Under the pieces are notes generated by a model. It worked only from the letters and a program-made list of their open reading frames with translations. It did no database searches and had not been told where the DNA came from. Below are positions 41,740 through 51,901 of a DNA stretch of 64,000 nucleotides, in pieces (within the stretch, counting starts at the first letter, position 1; each line of letters starts with the position of its first letter). The translations under genes and the position numbers were made by a program. The stretch covers positions 62,001 through 126,000 of the forward strand of contig JAWUZG010000960.1 in assembly GCA_036785705.1 (NCBI GenBank), written 5' to 3'. This DNA comes from Acanthornis magna. Taxonomy: Eukaryota > Chordata > Aves > Passeriformes > Acanthizidae.

Positions 41740-41949
41740 CCCTTCTTTTTGGGAGGTCTGCCCAGAGGAAGAAGCAATGGTGTAACTCCATACAGTTTTA
41801 GGGTTGACAGGATGTCTAAGCACAGCCAGTCTCTACCATACCAAAGCACGGTAACTGATGTGTCCTTAAACGATAGCTTTGGCTTCTCCATTACATGTTC
41901 TTTTCCATTTTTGTCCTTCAGTGCAATTACCCAACTCAAGCCCGAGACA
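41740..41949 (-). CDS. FBXO15: FBXO15 exon, DTSVTVLWYG segment
   Basis: A 210-bp exon on the minus strand; acceptor ttcctaaataacag, donor AAGAAGGG followed by gtgagt. It is entered in phase 2 through a split Asn codon and left in phase 2. The frame reads VSGLSWVIALKDKNGKEHVM followed by SFKDTSVTVLWYGRDWLCLD and the start of a Leu-rich segment. Mammalian FBXO15 has the parallel GLGWAIILKEKGGKEYIM and INDTSVTVIWYG, with the same spacing. The longest ORF begins at an internal Met only by chance, since the exon has no initiator. Confidence 0.92.
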
Positions 41950-42193
41950 CTGTTATTTAGGAATTGAGAGGGGAGAGGGGTGTTTAAAACAAAATTCCCA
42001 AAGTGACAACAGTTAAACTATGCTTTCAACAGTTTTATATTTCTACTAACTGCTACTTATGTTCCTCAGTTTCAGCAATTTCTAGATTATCATCGTATCT
42101 TCCCATTTTATAGCTCTACTTCTATACCCCCAAGCCATTAATATTTTGTACATTCTTCTCAAGTAAATCTCTTTGTGACAAGGCATTGCTTAC

Positions 42194-42436
42194 TTCATAG
42201 CTTCTTTGCTCACAAATGGAAGACCTGTATAAGGATCTAGAGGTTTAGCGAGAAGCATTACTCTCGTTTTGAAGGCAGATGTCTGTTTGAAGATGGATTC
42301 ATTCTTCCAGTACCCAGGGTTCTTATCATGTAGAGCATCACAGCCCAAAGAAACAGTTTCTGGTTGTTTAGGCTTCATTTTCCACATTGTCCATTTTGGT
42401 TGCAAAGCACTGGAATAGAGTTTCAGCCAAAGTCCA
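42194..42436 (-). CDS. FBXO15: FBXO15 exon after the F-box
   Basis: A 243-bp exon on the minus strand with acceptor tatttttattttcag and donor GCTATGAA followed by gtaagc. It joins the F-box exon through a split His codon (CA|T) and leaves phase 2. It reads GLWLKLYSSALQPKWTMWKM, then NPGYWKNESIFKQ and PLDPYTGLPFVSKEAM. The order of an aromatic-rich (W.(K/R).YS.A) segment, YWK.E....KQ and NPYTGLP...KEA agrees with mammalian FBXO15 immediately C-terminal to its F-box. This is the clearest family match outside the F-box. Confidence 0.93.
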
Positions 42437-44979
42437 CTGAAAATAAAAATAGAATGAAGAGGAATAAATTTCAAGAACAGTCACTCAATTTTTATACACA
42501 CATCTCAGCTACCACCAAGCTGAAATGTTAGCACAATGTTAGCATAATGTTAGCACAAAAACAGTCTTGTCTGCCTTCTTCAAAATATGGGATCCAGGAT
42601 GAAGCTCAGCGACAGCAGAGCCATAGTCAGCAATGGAAGTGAAAACTGATAAAGGTTAAGCAGTAAATTTTGAAAATTCCACCCCAAAACAATGATGCAT
42701 CCTCCTCACAGAAAATCAGCTAGTGGAGAAAGTGTTTTAATACCTTTTATTCAACAAAGGTAATCTGTACACTTCAAGTTTCTCACACAGATACAGCAGA
42801 AAGTGGGGTGAAGGAGGACAATCAGATTCACACCTTTGCTTGGTGTTACCAGAGTCACGTCAATCCCTTCTTCACTCTTTGGAAAAGCTCAGAGAAGACA
42901 TGACTTTCTGAAGACAAAGAAACATGTGACAGTAATGATGGGTTCATCTCCTTCACGCCAGGAAAACTAGGAGGTCACATTTCAGCCCTCTAGGACATTT
43001 CAGTATCTCTAGGACAGTTCATGGAATACTGAATACAGGAACCGACAAGAATTCGAACAATAATCTGTGAATGCAGGTTTCCAGTAAGTTTTCTAATTTT
43101 AAAGTGCCAGACATACACTTCACATAACTGCACTAAAGAAAATTAATGGGAACGGCAACAAATTCTCAAGAGACATTTTCTACCATTAATTGGCAAGACT
43201 ACCTTTACCAATCCTCACTCATCCCCAGGCAAACTTAGGCTGCTATGCTTTGTATTGCATTTTGCCCTCTCCTGAAAGCATTCAAGGACTGAATCCATCC
43301 CACATTGCCTCCTACCCACAACAAAGATATCAGACACTTCTCTTTTAAGACCAGGAAAGGCAACCAAGTTACCAGATAGCACAAAACATTTCTGATGGAG
43401 AGGGGAAGTTCTTTTTTAACCCCAAAGTGGTTTAGAACTGTCCGGCAATGTAAACAAAGGAGAGATGTGCTTGACATACAATCATTGGGGGAAATTGAGC
43501 TATCATCCAACTGGTCCTAATCAGCCTAAAAAGTCCAGTAAAATAACCTGCTATGAAAGTCTCCTGTTAACTAGAAACCCCCCCCCAACTCCCCCTCCCC
43601 TCCATCCTTTCTTTCTTGGAGAGAGATACTCCGCATCTTACTCTATGATGCTGAAAAGACAGGGCTTAGCAGTAGGCATTTCCTGCATTTTGAAGTTACA
43701 GATTCAGCAATTTAGCTGACTGAAGACAGACTAATCACAAATACCTACCATCCTTGTCCTCACTCTCAGTTATATATTGCTTCTTCCTTTCCAAAAACAG
43801 TGCTGTGCAACCAAAGAAATTAGTTCAAGCTCAAAAATTCAGTTAGGGTAGGGAGACAGAGGAGAAAACGAACGAGGACCTGGAATCACAAATGTTTAGG
43901 AAAGTATCACTGCCCTTTCATCCTCAAGTCCCATTTGTGCACATTTTCTAATCTCTGTTGAGAGTAGAAAATGGAAACAGACATCATCGAGATGGAGGCA
44001 AATAAATCATCCTGCCCTGAGCAGCCACAGTGATTTCATCCTGCCTTACCACCCTGAAGTGGAAAATGCATACTAAGATAATTTGTGTCAACTATGCAAT
44101 TTTTATCCACACTGACCTGCTGACAATCTCAAAACATACATCTGGATTACAGTCTTCCCTTTAAATTCATCGGTTCTAAAGGTGTCAAAGCCAATGTAAA
44201 CCAATTGACTGTATAAGTTTTGGCAAATAAGGGAAAACGGATTCATACTGGATGCAGCAACTTCCTATACAGGAAGACATTTTCTCATTCAAACAACACT
44301 AATGCAGTACAATCCTAGAAAATCAAAGGATACTCAGACATCCTAGTTATCACATATCAACCCGGGTCTCTCCTCCTTTTCCTTTCACAAAATTGTCGTG
44401 ATACCGGTAGGAGCAATTGGTGTACTCTGTATAAGCAATCCTTAGACAAAAAGTGTCAGTATTTATCTTCATCTCTTTGGTTTCAATTTAGAAATCACCA
44501 AAATTTGACCAACAGAGCAACAGATAAAAACCACTAGTGAATCATTTGATTGAATCAACCCCTCTACAAAAACCTGATGAAAGAACTAAATAAGCAGAAC
44601 TTCAAAATGGTGAAAGCTATGACCATTCCACAAAGCTACTGGTGACACACAAGTTAGGATCACTTGAGCAGAAAAGTTTGTGCAAGTGCATGTGAATACA
44701 AACAAATATATGCAAGTTTTAAAACAAAAAAAAAGTGCTAATAGCAACATTTCAAAGCACTGGATTTAGTTTTTGCCTCATAACTCCCATTAAACAACAG
44801 GGCTTGCACAGCTAGAATTCCATGCAACACATCCTGTGGGCTATACAGTGCAATTTCGGCAGAGTAACTGCACACAGGTACAAGCATCAGTGCTCTGGCA
44901 TCAGAGAAACTAAATTAGAAAGACTCATAACTCAGATAACTACAACTGGGGCATGACTGAAACCTTCCCTCTTCCTTAC

Positions 44980-45084
44980 TGGTCACTGGCCAGGTCATAG
45001 AAGCGCTTATTCACACAACCGGCAGACAACAGGGACACAGGATCCAAATAGGAAAATACCTTCAGCAGCATTTCTGATGGCATG
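44980..45084 (-). CDS. FBXO15: FBXO15 F-box exon
   Basis: A 105-bp exon on the minus strand with acceptor cgtctcttgtttcccag and donor GTGACCA followed by gtaagg. One entering base is followed by MPSEMLLKVFSYLDPVSLLS and then AGCVNKRFYDLASDQ-type sequence. This is a textbook F-box: LP-like start, hydrophobic positions through SYLD, then C...R.(F/W)..LA.D. The motif binds SKP1 and tethers the protein to CUL1. It matches the FBXO15 F-box closely. The exon needs an upstream exon ending in phase 2, which none of the visible upstream exons supplies directly. The internal ATG could also serve as an initiator. Confidence 0.92.
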
Positions 45085-45753
45085 CTGGGAAACAAGAGAC
45101 GAATACTGTTACACTTGCCTGCAAACTCCGGAAACTGCAATGGCAGAGAATTTTAATTTCAAACCAGAGAAAAACAGAAGAGGTGGAAACCAGCAGCTTG
45201 TAAATAGATGAATCAAAAATCACCTGAAGAGGAATCAAAAGTCACCTGAAGAGTTAAACTGGAATTTGGGTTCTATTTTCAGTCTCCAGTACGTGGTATT
45301 TGCCTAAAATAATTAATCAAAACTTATTCAAGTGGCATAGCACTATTACATGAAAAGTTATGGGTTTGCATTTTCATTAAACTTTGTTAACTTTAACCCA
45401 ATTTGCCATGAAACTACCTCATTTAGCTTCAGTTTCTTATTGCTCGTACCGTGACTTTAACATTTATTCCACAACGACCAGCTTTTCCAAAACTGCAGAT
45501 ATATTCACTCTCCCTCTTGACTGTGGTGTCCCATCTCAAGATGCACCAGGACAGAAATGATCATGCTCTACCTCATCATAATCTTCAAACGCTATGTGCT
45601 CAGGAGTCTCGCACAATTCTCATTTATGTCAAAAGAAAGATGTGAACTTCAAAGCAAGAGCCAAGTGGCATCCTGAAAATGTCAATGTCTCTGTGCATCT
45701 GGAAAGCTTTGGAAAATGAAAGCGCCAGTCTAAGCCTGACAAGCAGAACATAC

Positions 45754-45896
45754 CCTGGAGATGAGCCAACATGGTTTTTGTATTAACAGATAGAAACCTC
45801 GTACCATTTGAGCAGTACCTTGTAACTACACGGAGTTTAAAATACATGGATTTTATACTTTGATTTTCTCGAGCGTTGATTACGGTCAAATCACTG
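45754..45896 (-). CDS. FBXO15: Probable upstream FBXO15 exon
   Basis: A 143-bp minus-strand exon with acceptor caccttgtattttcag and donor ATCTCCAGG followed by gtatgt. Only one of three frames is open, reading SDLTVINARENQSIKSMYFK and on to NTKTMLAHLQ, 47 codons. It takes the phase left by the exon at 46157-46270 through a split Ser codon. It exits in phase 1, whereas the F-box exon needs phase 2, so an exon between them is missing or this is an alternative 5' exon. Mammalian FBXO15 N-termini are variable, so homology does not help. Assignment rests on splice signals, strand and position. Confidence 0.55.
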
Positions 45897-46156
45897 CTGA
45901 AAATACAAGGTGCTGTGAAAGTCAACACCCCAGGTGTGGCTCTCGTCCTTTTACTACTGTTATTTGCAACACTTGATTTATAGCATTATTTCAGAAGCAG
46001 AGAGCTTTAAAGAGTAGCATGATAATGCCAATACTTCAATGATTGTATTACATTCAGAATCTTAGTTGCATAAACATAGAGGCAATGTGCCAAAACTTTC
46101 AATGTGCCAACACTTCCACTCTTCCACTCTTACTCCTTGTGTAAAGACATACTCAC

Positions 46157-46270
46157 CTCTCAATGCACGCATTTGGTTTTGGTTTTATGGTAGGTGTCGA
46201 ATACAGACTTTTAATTCCAGCATTTTTGGTCTCAGAGCATTCCCCAGGCCTGGCAGCAAAGGTCCTTAAC
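46157..46270 (-). CDS. FBXO15: Probable upstream FBXO15 exon
   Basis: A 114-bp minus-strand exon with acceptor cttttctttcttacaactag and a consensus donor (GAGAG followed by gtgagt). One frame is open for 37 codons, reading LRTFAARPGECSETKNAGIK then a basic Pro-rich tail ending CIE. It is entered with one completing base and leaves phase 2, which fits the next exon at 45896. No domain. The initiator Met must lie further upstream, or this is part of a 5' leader. Confidence 0.55.
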
Positions 46271-47086
46271 CTAGTTGTAAGAAAGAAAAGCTGTTAAGAG
46301 TCACATATCTACAAAATGAAGAAATACGCATCCTGTGCAAACCTAGACAGAACATTTCAACCAAGGCAAGATTCGGGGAATACATCATATGGCAACTCAG
46401 TACTAGCAGTTCACTGATTTGAACAACTATGCCCAAGTTAAAATACCTGGCATCAGGAAGATTCAGATTTAAACTCACAGCTGTCATTCCTGTGATTCAT
46501 CTCTCACAGTGGTCAGAAGGGAACAGTGTCACTCCCCCAAATCACTTTGAATCCAGCAGAGATCTGTTACCTTTAGACAGCTGCACCACTGTGGCCACCA
46601 CAACCAACCTCAACACAGGCCCCTCCAGCAAGTCAAACTCACTGATTAATCCTCTTTTTTACAGCATTACTCTAGAGATGTTTTTGAGCCATCCAACTTT
46701 ACTAAGCTATTAAAAGATACCAAATACCTTGAAACTTCCTCAAAAACTGTTGAGGTTCAAAAAGAGTTTCCTTGAATACATAACAGAATCATACATGAAA
46801 CAAAGCTGAAGTCTCATTTCAGATCTTCCCCAGCTAAAATACTCAAAATCTGAGAGATAAGCGTTATTTCCACAGGCAAACAGATATCAATGTTTTTATA
46901 GCTCATCAGTGTTGCAAAATGTGGAATATGTAAAATTTTCTTAAGAAATTATGTTCTTTGATGTTTGATCTTTGTGTACTTTCAAGCCTAAACAGCTTGG
47001 AAAGGAGATTCAATCCATGAAAACAGAGAGCAGCTCAGGGATGTCCAGATGCTAGAAAGACAAATTATTTGGTGGTAGAATTGCTT
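46271..47086. other. Probable 5' intron or flank of FBXO15
   Basis: AT-rich, with no exon found. No head-to-head neighbour exons on the plus strand were recognised. Confidence 0.4.
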
Positions 47087-47601
47087 TGTTAAGGTTTAGG
47101 GCTTGGCATGCTTCAATAAATTCACACCTAGGGGGAGGTTAACAAAGCTTGGGAAGAAGGATGCCCACGGACAGTGCACACAACAAATGCAGATTTACAG
47201 GCCACACGAACACCTGGAAGAACTCCCAAGATAAGGGAAAAACTTCTAAAACCAACTCCTGAAATCAGCTCCAACTTCCCGAAGTGTGAACTTGCAACCA
47301 CTGACCCAAGAAACTCAGTGACACAAAAGAAGAGAAAGAGAAAGAGCATGTGGACTAATTAGCATGAGAAGCAGAGAATCATTAAACAATGGAAGACAGA
47401 ATACTAACTAATCAGAAAGTTATGTAAGTTGTAGCCAATAAAAATGAATTTTTTCCTTTGGTAAATTGTATGAGATAGTAAAAAGCTTTGATAGTTGGTG
47501 TGCTGGCTTTGTAGGATTTGCCACCCAGCACTCCCTCTGTGCAGAACTGTAAATATTTGGTAAAATACCTCAGCTCTGTGTGTGGACTGGCCTCTGGCAC
47601 A
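47087..47601 (+). mobile_element. LTR-like block
   Basis: Begins TGTTAAGGTTTAGGGC and ends GGCCTCTGGCACA. Inside is a motif set I recognise from avian LTRs: 'tggactaattagcatgagaa', 'ttgtagccaataaaaatg', 'gtgtgctggctttgtaggat' and 'gccacccagcactccctctg'. A short Lys/Arg-rich ORF (47174-47362) lies in the U3-like part and is probably not a gene. No target duplication was found, so the ends are tentative. Confidence 0.5.
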
Positions 47602-48111
47602 GCAGCGTGAAAGAACCTATTTTGGCAACATTAGCACATCACAGTTTGGAGAGAAAAGAAAGGAACTTTGCATATTTCTAGCACAAATTCTTACAATCCA
47701 ACTGGTCACACAAGTTTTCCCAAGTTTTCCCAAGTTTTCTGCTAGGAAGGACTTTGTAGGCTGTAATTGCAAATACTGTCATGAATCCACATAAAAATAT
47801 GGAGATAGAGTTTCAATTGTAAATCAAATCCTCATGCTTCATACCCACTGATGCCACCGAGCAGACAGAGCTCCCCATTCTCTGCATTATTGATGTTTTA
47901 AGTTGCCAGCAGACTTTGCAACACCTGCTCAAATCAGCTCTGGGTTTCTAGGCAACCAATCAATATGGGGGGGAAAACACCTAATTGTGAAGTATTTGGG
48001 TACCATGTACCTTTAATGCACACTGCTCTTCGTTTAAGATTCATTTAGGCTCAAAGAAAAACAGAATTGAAAGAAATTAACAACTCTGGTCTACATTGTC
48101 AACTGTGCTAT
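47602..48111. other. Noncoding DNA
   Basis: No gene. Contains a short tandem repeat at about 47.71-47.74 kb (CCCAAGTTTT unit, three copies). Confidence 0.5.
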
Positions 48112-48358
48112 GTAAAAAACAAAAAACAAAACAAAACAAAACAAAGAAAAAACAACCAAGAAAACAACAAAACAACAAAACAAAACAAAAACCAAACAAA
48201 TGACAAACAAACAAAAACCAAAAAAACCCCAAATACAAAAAACAATAACAAAAACAAACAAACAAACAAACAAAAAAAAAAACAAAAAAAAAACAGAAAA
48301 AAAATAAAACCCACCAAAAAAAACCAAAACAAAAAAACCCCCCACCAAAACAACCAAG
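48112..48358 (+). repeat. A-rich AACAAA/CAAAA low-complexity tract
   Basis: About 245 bases made almost only of A and C (AAAAC, CAAA and AACAAAC units), without G apart from a few AAAG/AAGA interruptions. Frames stay open on both strands because the units lack stops on one strand and read Phe/Cys/Leu on the other. These ORFs are repeat artefacts. Confidence 0.9.
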
Positions 48359-49328
48359 ACATTTTAGTGTGAATTGTTATAAACATAACAAAAAGACATG
48401 CACATTTCAGCTTGGGTGCCAGCCACTGATAGACCAACTAAATTAACAACTACAAAACAGTAGCCATATAACAAACACAACCTGGTGCTCAAACAAGGGT
48501 TTTATTCATGCATCATTATCAAGAAGTACACTTAGATGATAAGGCACCAACAAACTGTATTTTTCAAAAGCCATTAAAGGGATTTAGAGACCCAAGCTGT
48601 GTTCAACAGCAGCAGAGCTCTCACTTCTGGACGCTCCAGAGCAGCAAATCCCAGGCTGTTCTGCTCTGAATCCATGCTGAAAGCAGAGAGTGTGGGCACA
48701 CTCTACAGGGACACAACTCCACAGACTTCAGGCACAGCAGTAACTCAGATAACAAGCTGGATTTTGGATTTTAAAACCCACTACCTTAGACAAGCATAAC
48801 CTGCATTGCCTCTTCAGTCCTCCTTGCTCATTTGAACCACTGCCCCCTCTTCTTCACTCCAGGGAGAAATACCTGAGAAAAGAAAAATTTTGCCCACACA
48901 TGCCTTGAAAACTTTAATGCAATATCTATTCCTTTTGTAAGCTGCAGTTAAAAAAAAAAAAGAAAAAGCTGAACTTTTGCATCTTCCAAAACAAAAATAT
49001 TCTCAAGGTGTGAAGAAACAAACAGCAAACCCAATCCACAAATTACTTTTCAAGTACTATGTGTGCTAAGATTTTAAATTAGCATTAACAAAATGCTTTT
49101 ACATTGCATTGACAAAGCTTGGGCAGATAAGCCTAAGAGAAAAGTCAATGAGAGCTGTTACATCCACTCTTTACAGACTTCTAGAACAACTGAGAGGCTC
49201 TTACTTAAGAAGCACAACTTCAATTGCTTTTTCATTAGCTTTCAACCTGTGGGGCTCAGTTTTGTACCAATAGTTTCACTTTCACACCCCATAATATTTG
49301 CAATGTGCCTTGGTTTTTTGATGGTCAG
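48359..49328. other. Noncoding DNA
   Basis: No recognised gene or repeat. A short A-rich run lies at 48.95-48.97 kb. The segment directly before the LTR does not look retroviral. Confidence 0.5.
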
Positions 49329-49943
49329 TGTTATAAATAGCTTTGAGTTTGTTAATCAAATCTTGTTAGAAATTGTAATCAATAGTCTTGTGTTTGTTAA
49401 TTGAACTTTGCTTAAGAAGGCTTATGACTTGTCTAATAAAAGCCAAGAGGAACTAACCTTGCCTAATAAAAGCCAAGAAAGGAAATAAAAGCCAAGAAAG
49501 GAAACAGAGATTGCCTAAGCTAAGTCAGAAGGAGCAGATGATTAAGAAATGCCAGAACCACAAGACCCTCAGAAGGAGCAGATAATTAAATAATGTCAGG
49601 ACCACCTATCTGGTGATGTAAAGCCCCCTCCCTATTGTGTAAGATTACTAAAAAGAACATCGGAGGAAGACTACGGCCTTCAGCCTCACGACCACCAAAA
49701 GGCAGAAGAAGACCCCCTAGCAACAGGCCGCGCAGACACAGAGTACTACAGGAAGATCTACGTATACCAGGAAGAAGAAGGGGATAAAACCAGAGACTAT
49801 GGGAGGGGAAATCGCTTGCCGTGGTGGAGCGGAGACTCCCCGGCAGCCCAGCGCTGTTTTGTTTGCTGACTGCTTGCTCAATAAACCAAATTATTTTAAT
49901 TGGCCTGACTTTTGTCAATCTATTTTAACATTAACTTATAACA
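49329..49943 (+). mobile_element. Retroviral-type LTR, about 615 bp
   Basis: Bounded by perfect 8-bp inverted termini, TGTTATAA at 49329 and TTATAACA ending at 49943. It has a TATA-like ggggataaaacc near 49.79 kb and a poly-A signal AATAAA at 49880-49885 after 'tttgctgactgcttgct', the usual R-region arrangement of class I (gamma-like) LTRs. The U3 has three copies of an ATAAAAGCCAAGA motif between 49.43 and 49.50 kb. Flanks (GTCAG before, TGCCG after) are not a target duplication, and no primer-binding site is obvious after the LTR. Instead, GC-rich unit A starts at the next base. Confidence 0.8.
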
Positions 49944-51330
49944 TGCCGCTCTCATTTCTGTCTAGGGTTGAGCCAAAAATGTCCCATTTGGGGCGGGGGG
50001 GGCCTTTCCTGCAGTTACTGCCATCCTGGGACCACAGCCGGAATTAGGGGGGTCATGAGGAGGGCACGGGGGGAGGGAGGGAAAGCTGGGAGGAGCAGGC
50101 CGCGCAGTAAAGCCCCATCCCCGCCAAGAGGGCAGAATCAGAATGTCTCTCCTCGAGGCTCTCTGCGCTCTCACATTGCTTCCAAGCCCACGGGGCGGAG
50201 GGGAAGGGGGCGCTCCCCTATGTCAGCCGGGAGCCTGAGGGCTGCCAGTCGTGCTGTAAAGGCTGGCCCCGCTCCATCAGCTGACGGCGGCCCTTGCACC
50301 TGCCGCTCCCGCGGCCTGCCCGAGCCTTCGGCGCGCCGCCTCCCCCGAGCGTCCCACAGCTGCCACGGGCGCTGCGCCCGCGGGCAGCCCCGAAAAGGCT
50401 GCATTTCCGGGCGCTGAGCCCTCTCGGCAGGCGGCTGGCAGGGCCATTGGAAAGGGACTTTGCATGGCCGCCACCTCTCGGCCCCATGCCCAGCCCGGCC
50501 CCCTGCCGGGCCCCGCCCCCCGCCCTCCTCCGAGCTGCGTTTGCATTTTTGGCTTGGCCGCTGTAGGTAACTGCTTTGGGCAACAGCGCCGGCCGGCGGC
50601 ACCGCCTCCATAGCCACGGCAAGCCCCCGCTCCGCTCTAGGCCGGGCCGGGCCGGGCCGGAGTGGGGATCCCCTTCCCGCCTCGGCCTCTTCCCCTTTGG
50701 CAGCTGCCAGGCAGCGGAGACAAGGACGGGCGGGGGGGAAGGGCGGGGGTCGGCTTTCCACGAAGCCGGGACAGCAGCAGCTCTTGGGAATCCCTCCCCC
50801 TCCTCTGCGGGGGAGTTTTGGGAGGCACCGGGGGAGAGCGGCAGGGGTGGGGCAGGGAGGAGCACCCCAAAGTGCCCCAAAGCTTGTCCACGGCTGGTGG
50901 GGGGGAGGGGAGAGGTGGAATCGGGACACAGCCGTCTCCCAGCAGCAGCTAAGCGCCCAGGCAGGGCCGGGGCTTCTGCAGGTGAGTGAAAGAGGGGCTC
51001 CTTCCAAATTTGCCCCGCCCCGATGACACGAGAAGCTCGGACACGGGCTGGGCGCGGGGGCACGATCTGTCTCAGCCTTGATTTTTTTCCCCTGCATGCT
51101 GTGCAGGGAGGGGGCCATTCTGGAGCAGAGCCATTCCCCTGGCAAGCCCTGAGCCCCTGGCCAGCCAGGGCTAGCGGGGCAGGATCCTGCCAGCACCTGT
51201 GCAGGCCAGGAGAGAGGAGCCCACCTGGAGCAGGTTGCTGCCAGCACCAATGAGCCCATGGGCTCCCACAAGGCTCTCCTGGCTTGTAAAAGGCTCCCCT
51301 GCCCAGTGTCCCTCTGTTGCCTTTTTCAGG
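49944..51330 (-). repeat. GC-rich unit A, copy 1
   Basis: This 1.4-kb GC- and CpG-rich block is the reverse complement of the block at 57227-58628. Shared landmarks on the minus strand include 'aggagagccttgtggga', 'ccatgcaaagtccctttcca', 'cccggaaatgcagcctttt' and the terminal GAGCGGCA. It is clearly diverged from copy 2, with many indels. A 366-codon ORF (50171-51271, minus) runs through it, but the reading frame is not kept in copies 2 and 3 and shows no domain, so it is probably a high-GC artefact. The distal end coincides with the LTR boundary at 49943/49944. Nature unknown: host CpG island, LTR-associated sequence and segmental duplication all remain possible. Confidence 0.75.
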
Positions 51331-51901
51331 CTAGAAGTGAAACTTGAGATCATTTGAGTCGAGGAGGTGATAAAAGTGGACCTTTCTCCTCAGAGCTCCA
51401 GGGGCAGTTCTGGAAGAACAGCCACAAAAGCCCAGCCCCACAGGGCTGAATACAGTTTTCTAGGCTTTAGCAAATTGGCATCATTGATACAAAGAACCAG
51501 TTTGGAGAACACGTGGTAACGCAATTCCCCCCAGGTCAAGCCCCTTCTCTGGAGCCCCCCACCCTTGGTACTAGTTGGTCTTGTTGACAAAAATGTGTCT
51601 CGAAGATTTTGTTCCCAGGAAGAACCAAGACAGAAGAGGGGCCTTGTGCCCCCGGTGGGCTCCAGAGAAAGGCCTTGACCTGGAAGGAACTGCATCACCA
51701 CTTGTCCTCCGAATTGGTGCTTTTTACCAATTCTGCTAATTTCCTCAAACCTATCAAATTGTATTCTCCCCCGTGGACGTGGGCTTTCATGGATATTCTT
51801 CCAAAACTGCCTCTGGAGCTCCAAGAAAGCTCCACTTTTCTATGTCCTCCTCGACTAAAATTACCTCAAGCTTCATTTCCAGGCTGAAAAAGGCAACAAC
51901 A
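51315..51901. repeat. Large inverted repeat (palindrome), arms about 290 bp
   Basis: The left arm starts TTGCCTTTTTCAGGCTAGAA and the right arm ends with the reverse complement, TTCCAGGCTGAAAAAGGCAA. Inside, 'gagctccaggggcagttctg' (left) pairs with 'cagaggcagttttggaag' (right, reverse strand), and 'ggtcaagccccttctctgga' with its partner near 51.66 kb. The centre is near 51.60 kb with almost no spacer. Arms are roughly 80-85% matched by eye. ORFs on both strands cross the centre and are a by-product of symmetry. The outer 20 bases also occur next to unit A copy 3 at about 60.60 kb. Confidence 0.8.

Larger units (their letters stand above)
36002..46270 (-). other. FBXO15: FBXO15 gene region (partial, spliced)
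   Basis: This is the extent of the minus-strand exons assigned to F-box only protein 15, the substrate-recognition subunit of an SCF (SKP1-CUL1-F-box) E3 ubiquitin ligase, known in mammals as a pluripotency-associated transcript. Exons at 44980, 42194, 41740, 39452 and 36002 (low ends) each have AG acceptors and GT donors and keep an open frame. The first four join without phase conflict; one phase 0-to-2 exon is missing between 39452 and 36147. The order of matched segments follows mammalian FBXO15: F-box, a YWK segment and NPYTGLP-like motif, DTSVTV.WYG, HPGLLVG.WK, and GLH.Y.LH.DLH. C-terminal exons and the initiator exon are not placed. Introns hold an LTR and a CR1 fragment. Confidence 0.85.

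Noticed and set aside
48067..48437. Lys/Asn/Gln-rich and Phe/Cys-rich ORFs
   Set aside because: They are translations of the A-rich tract.
50171..51271. 366-codon minus-strand ORF in unit A copy 1
   Set aside because: Low stop density at high GC, no recognisable domain, and the homologous frame is broken in copies 2 and 3.
51390..51887. ORFs on both strands over the palindrome
   Set aside because: Mirror images of each other through the inverted repeat; no family resemblance.
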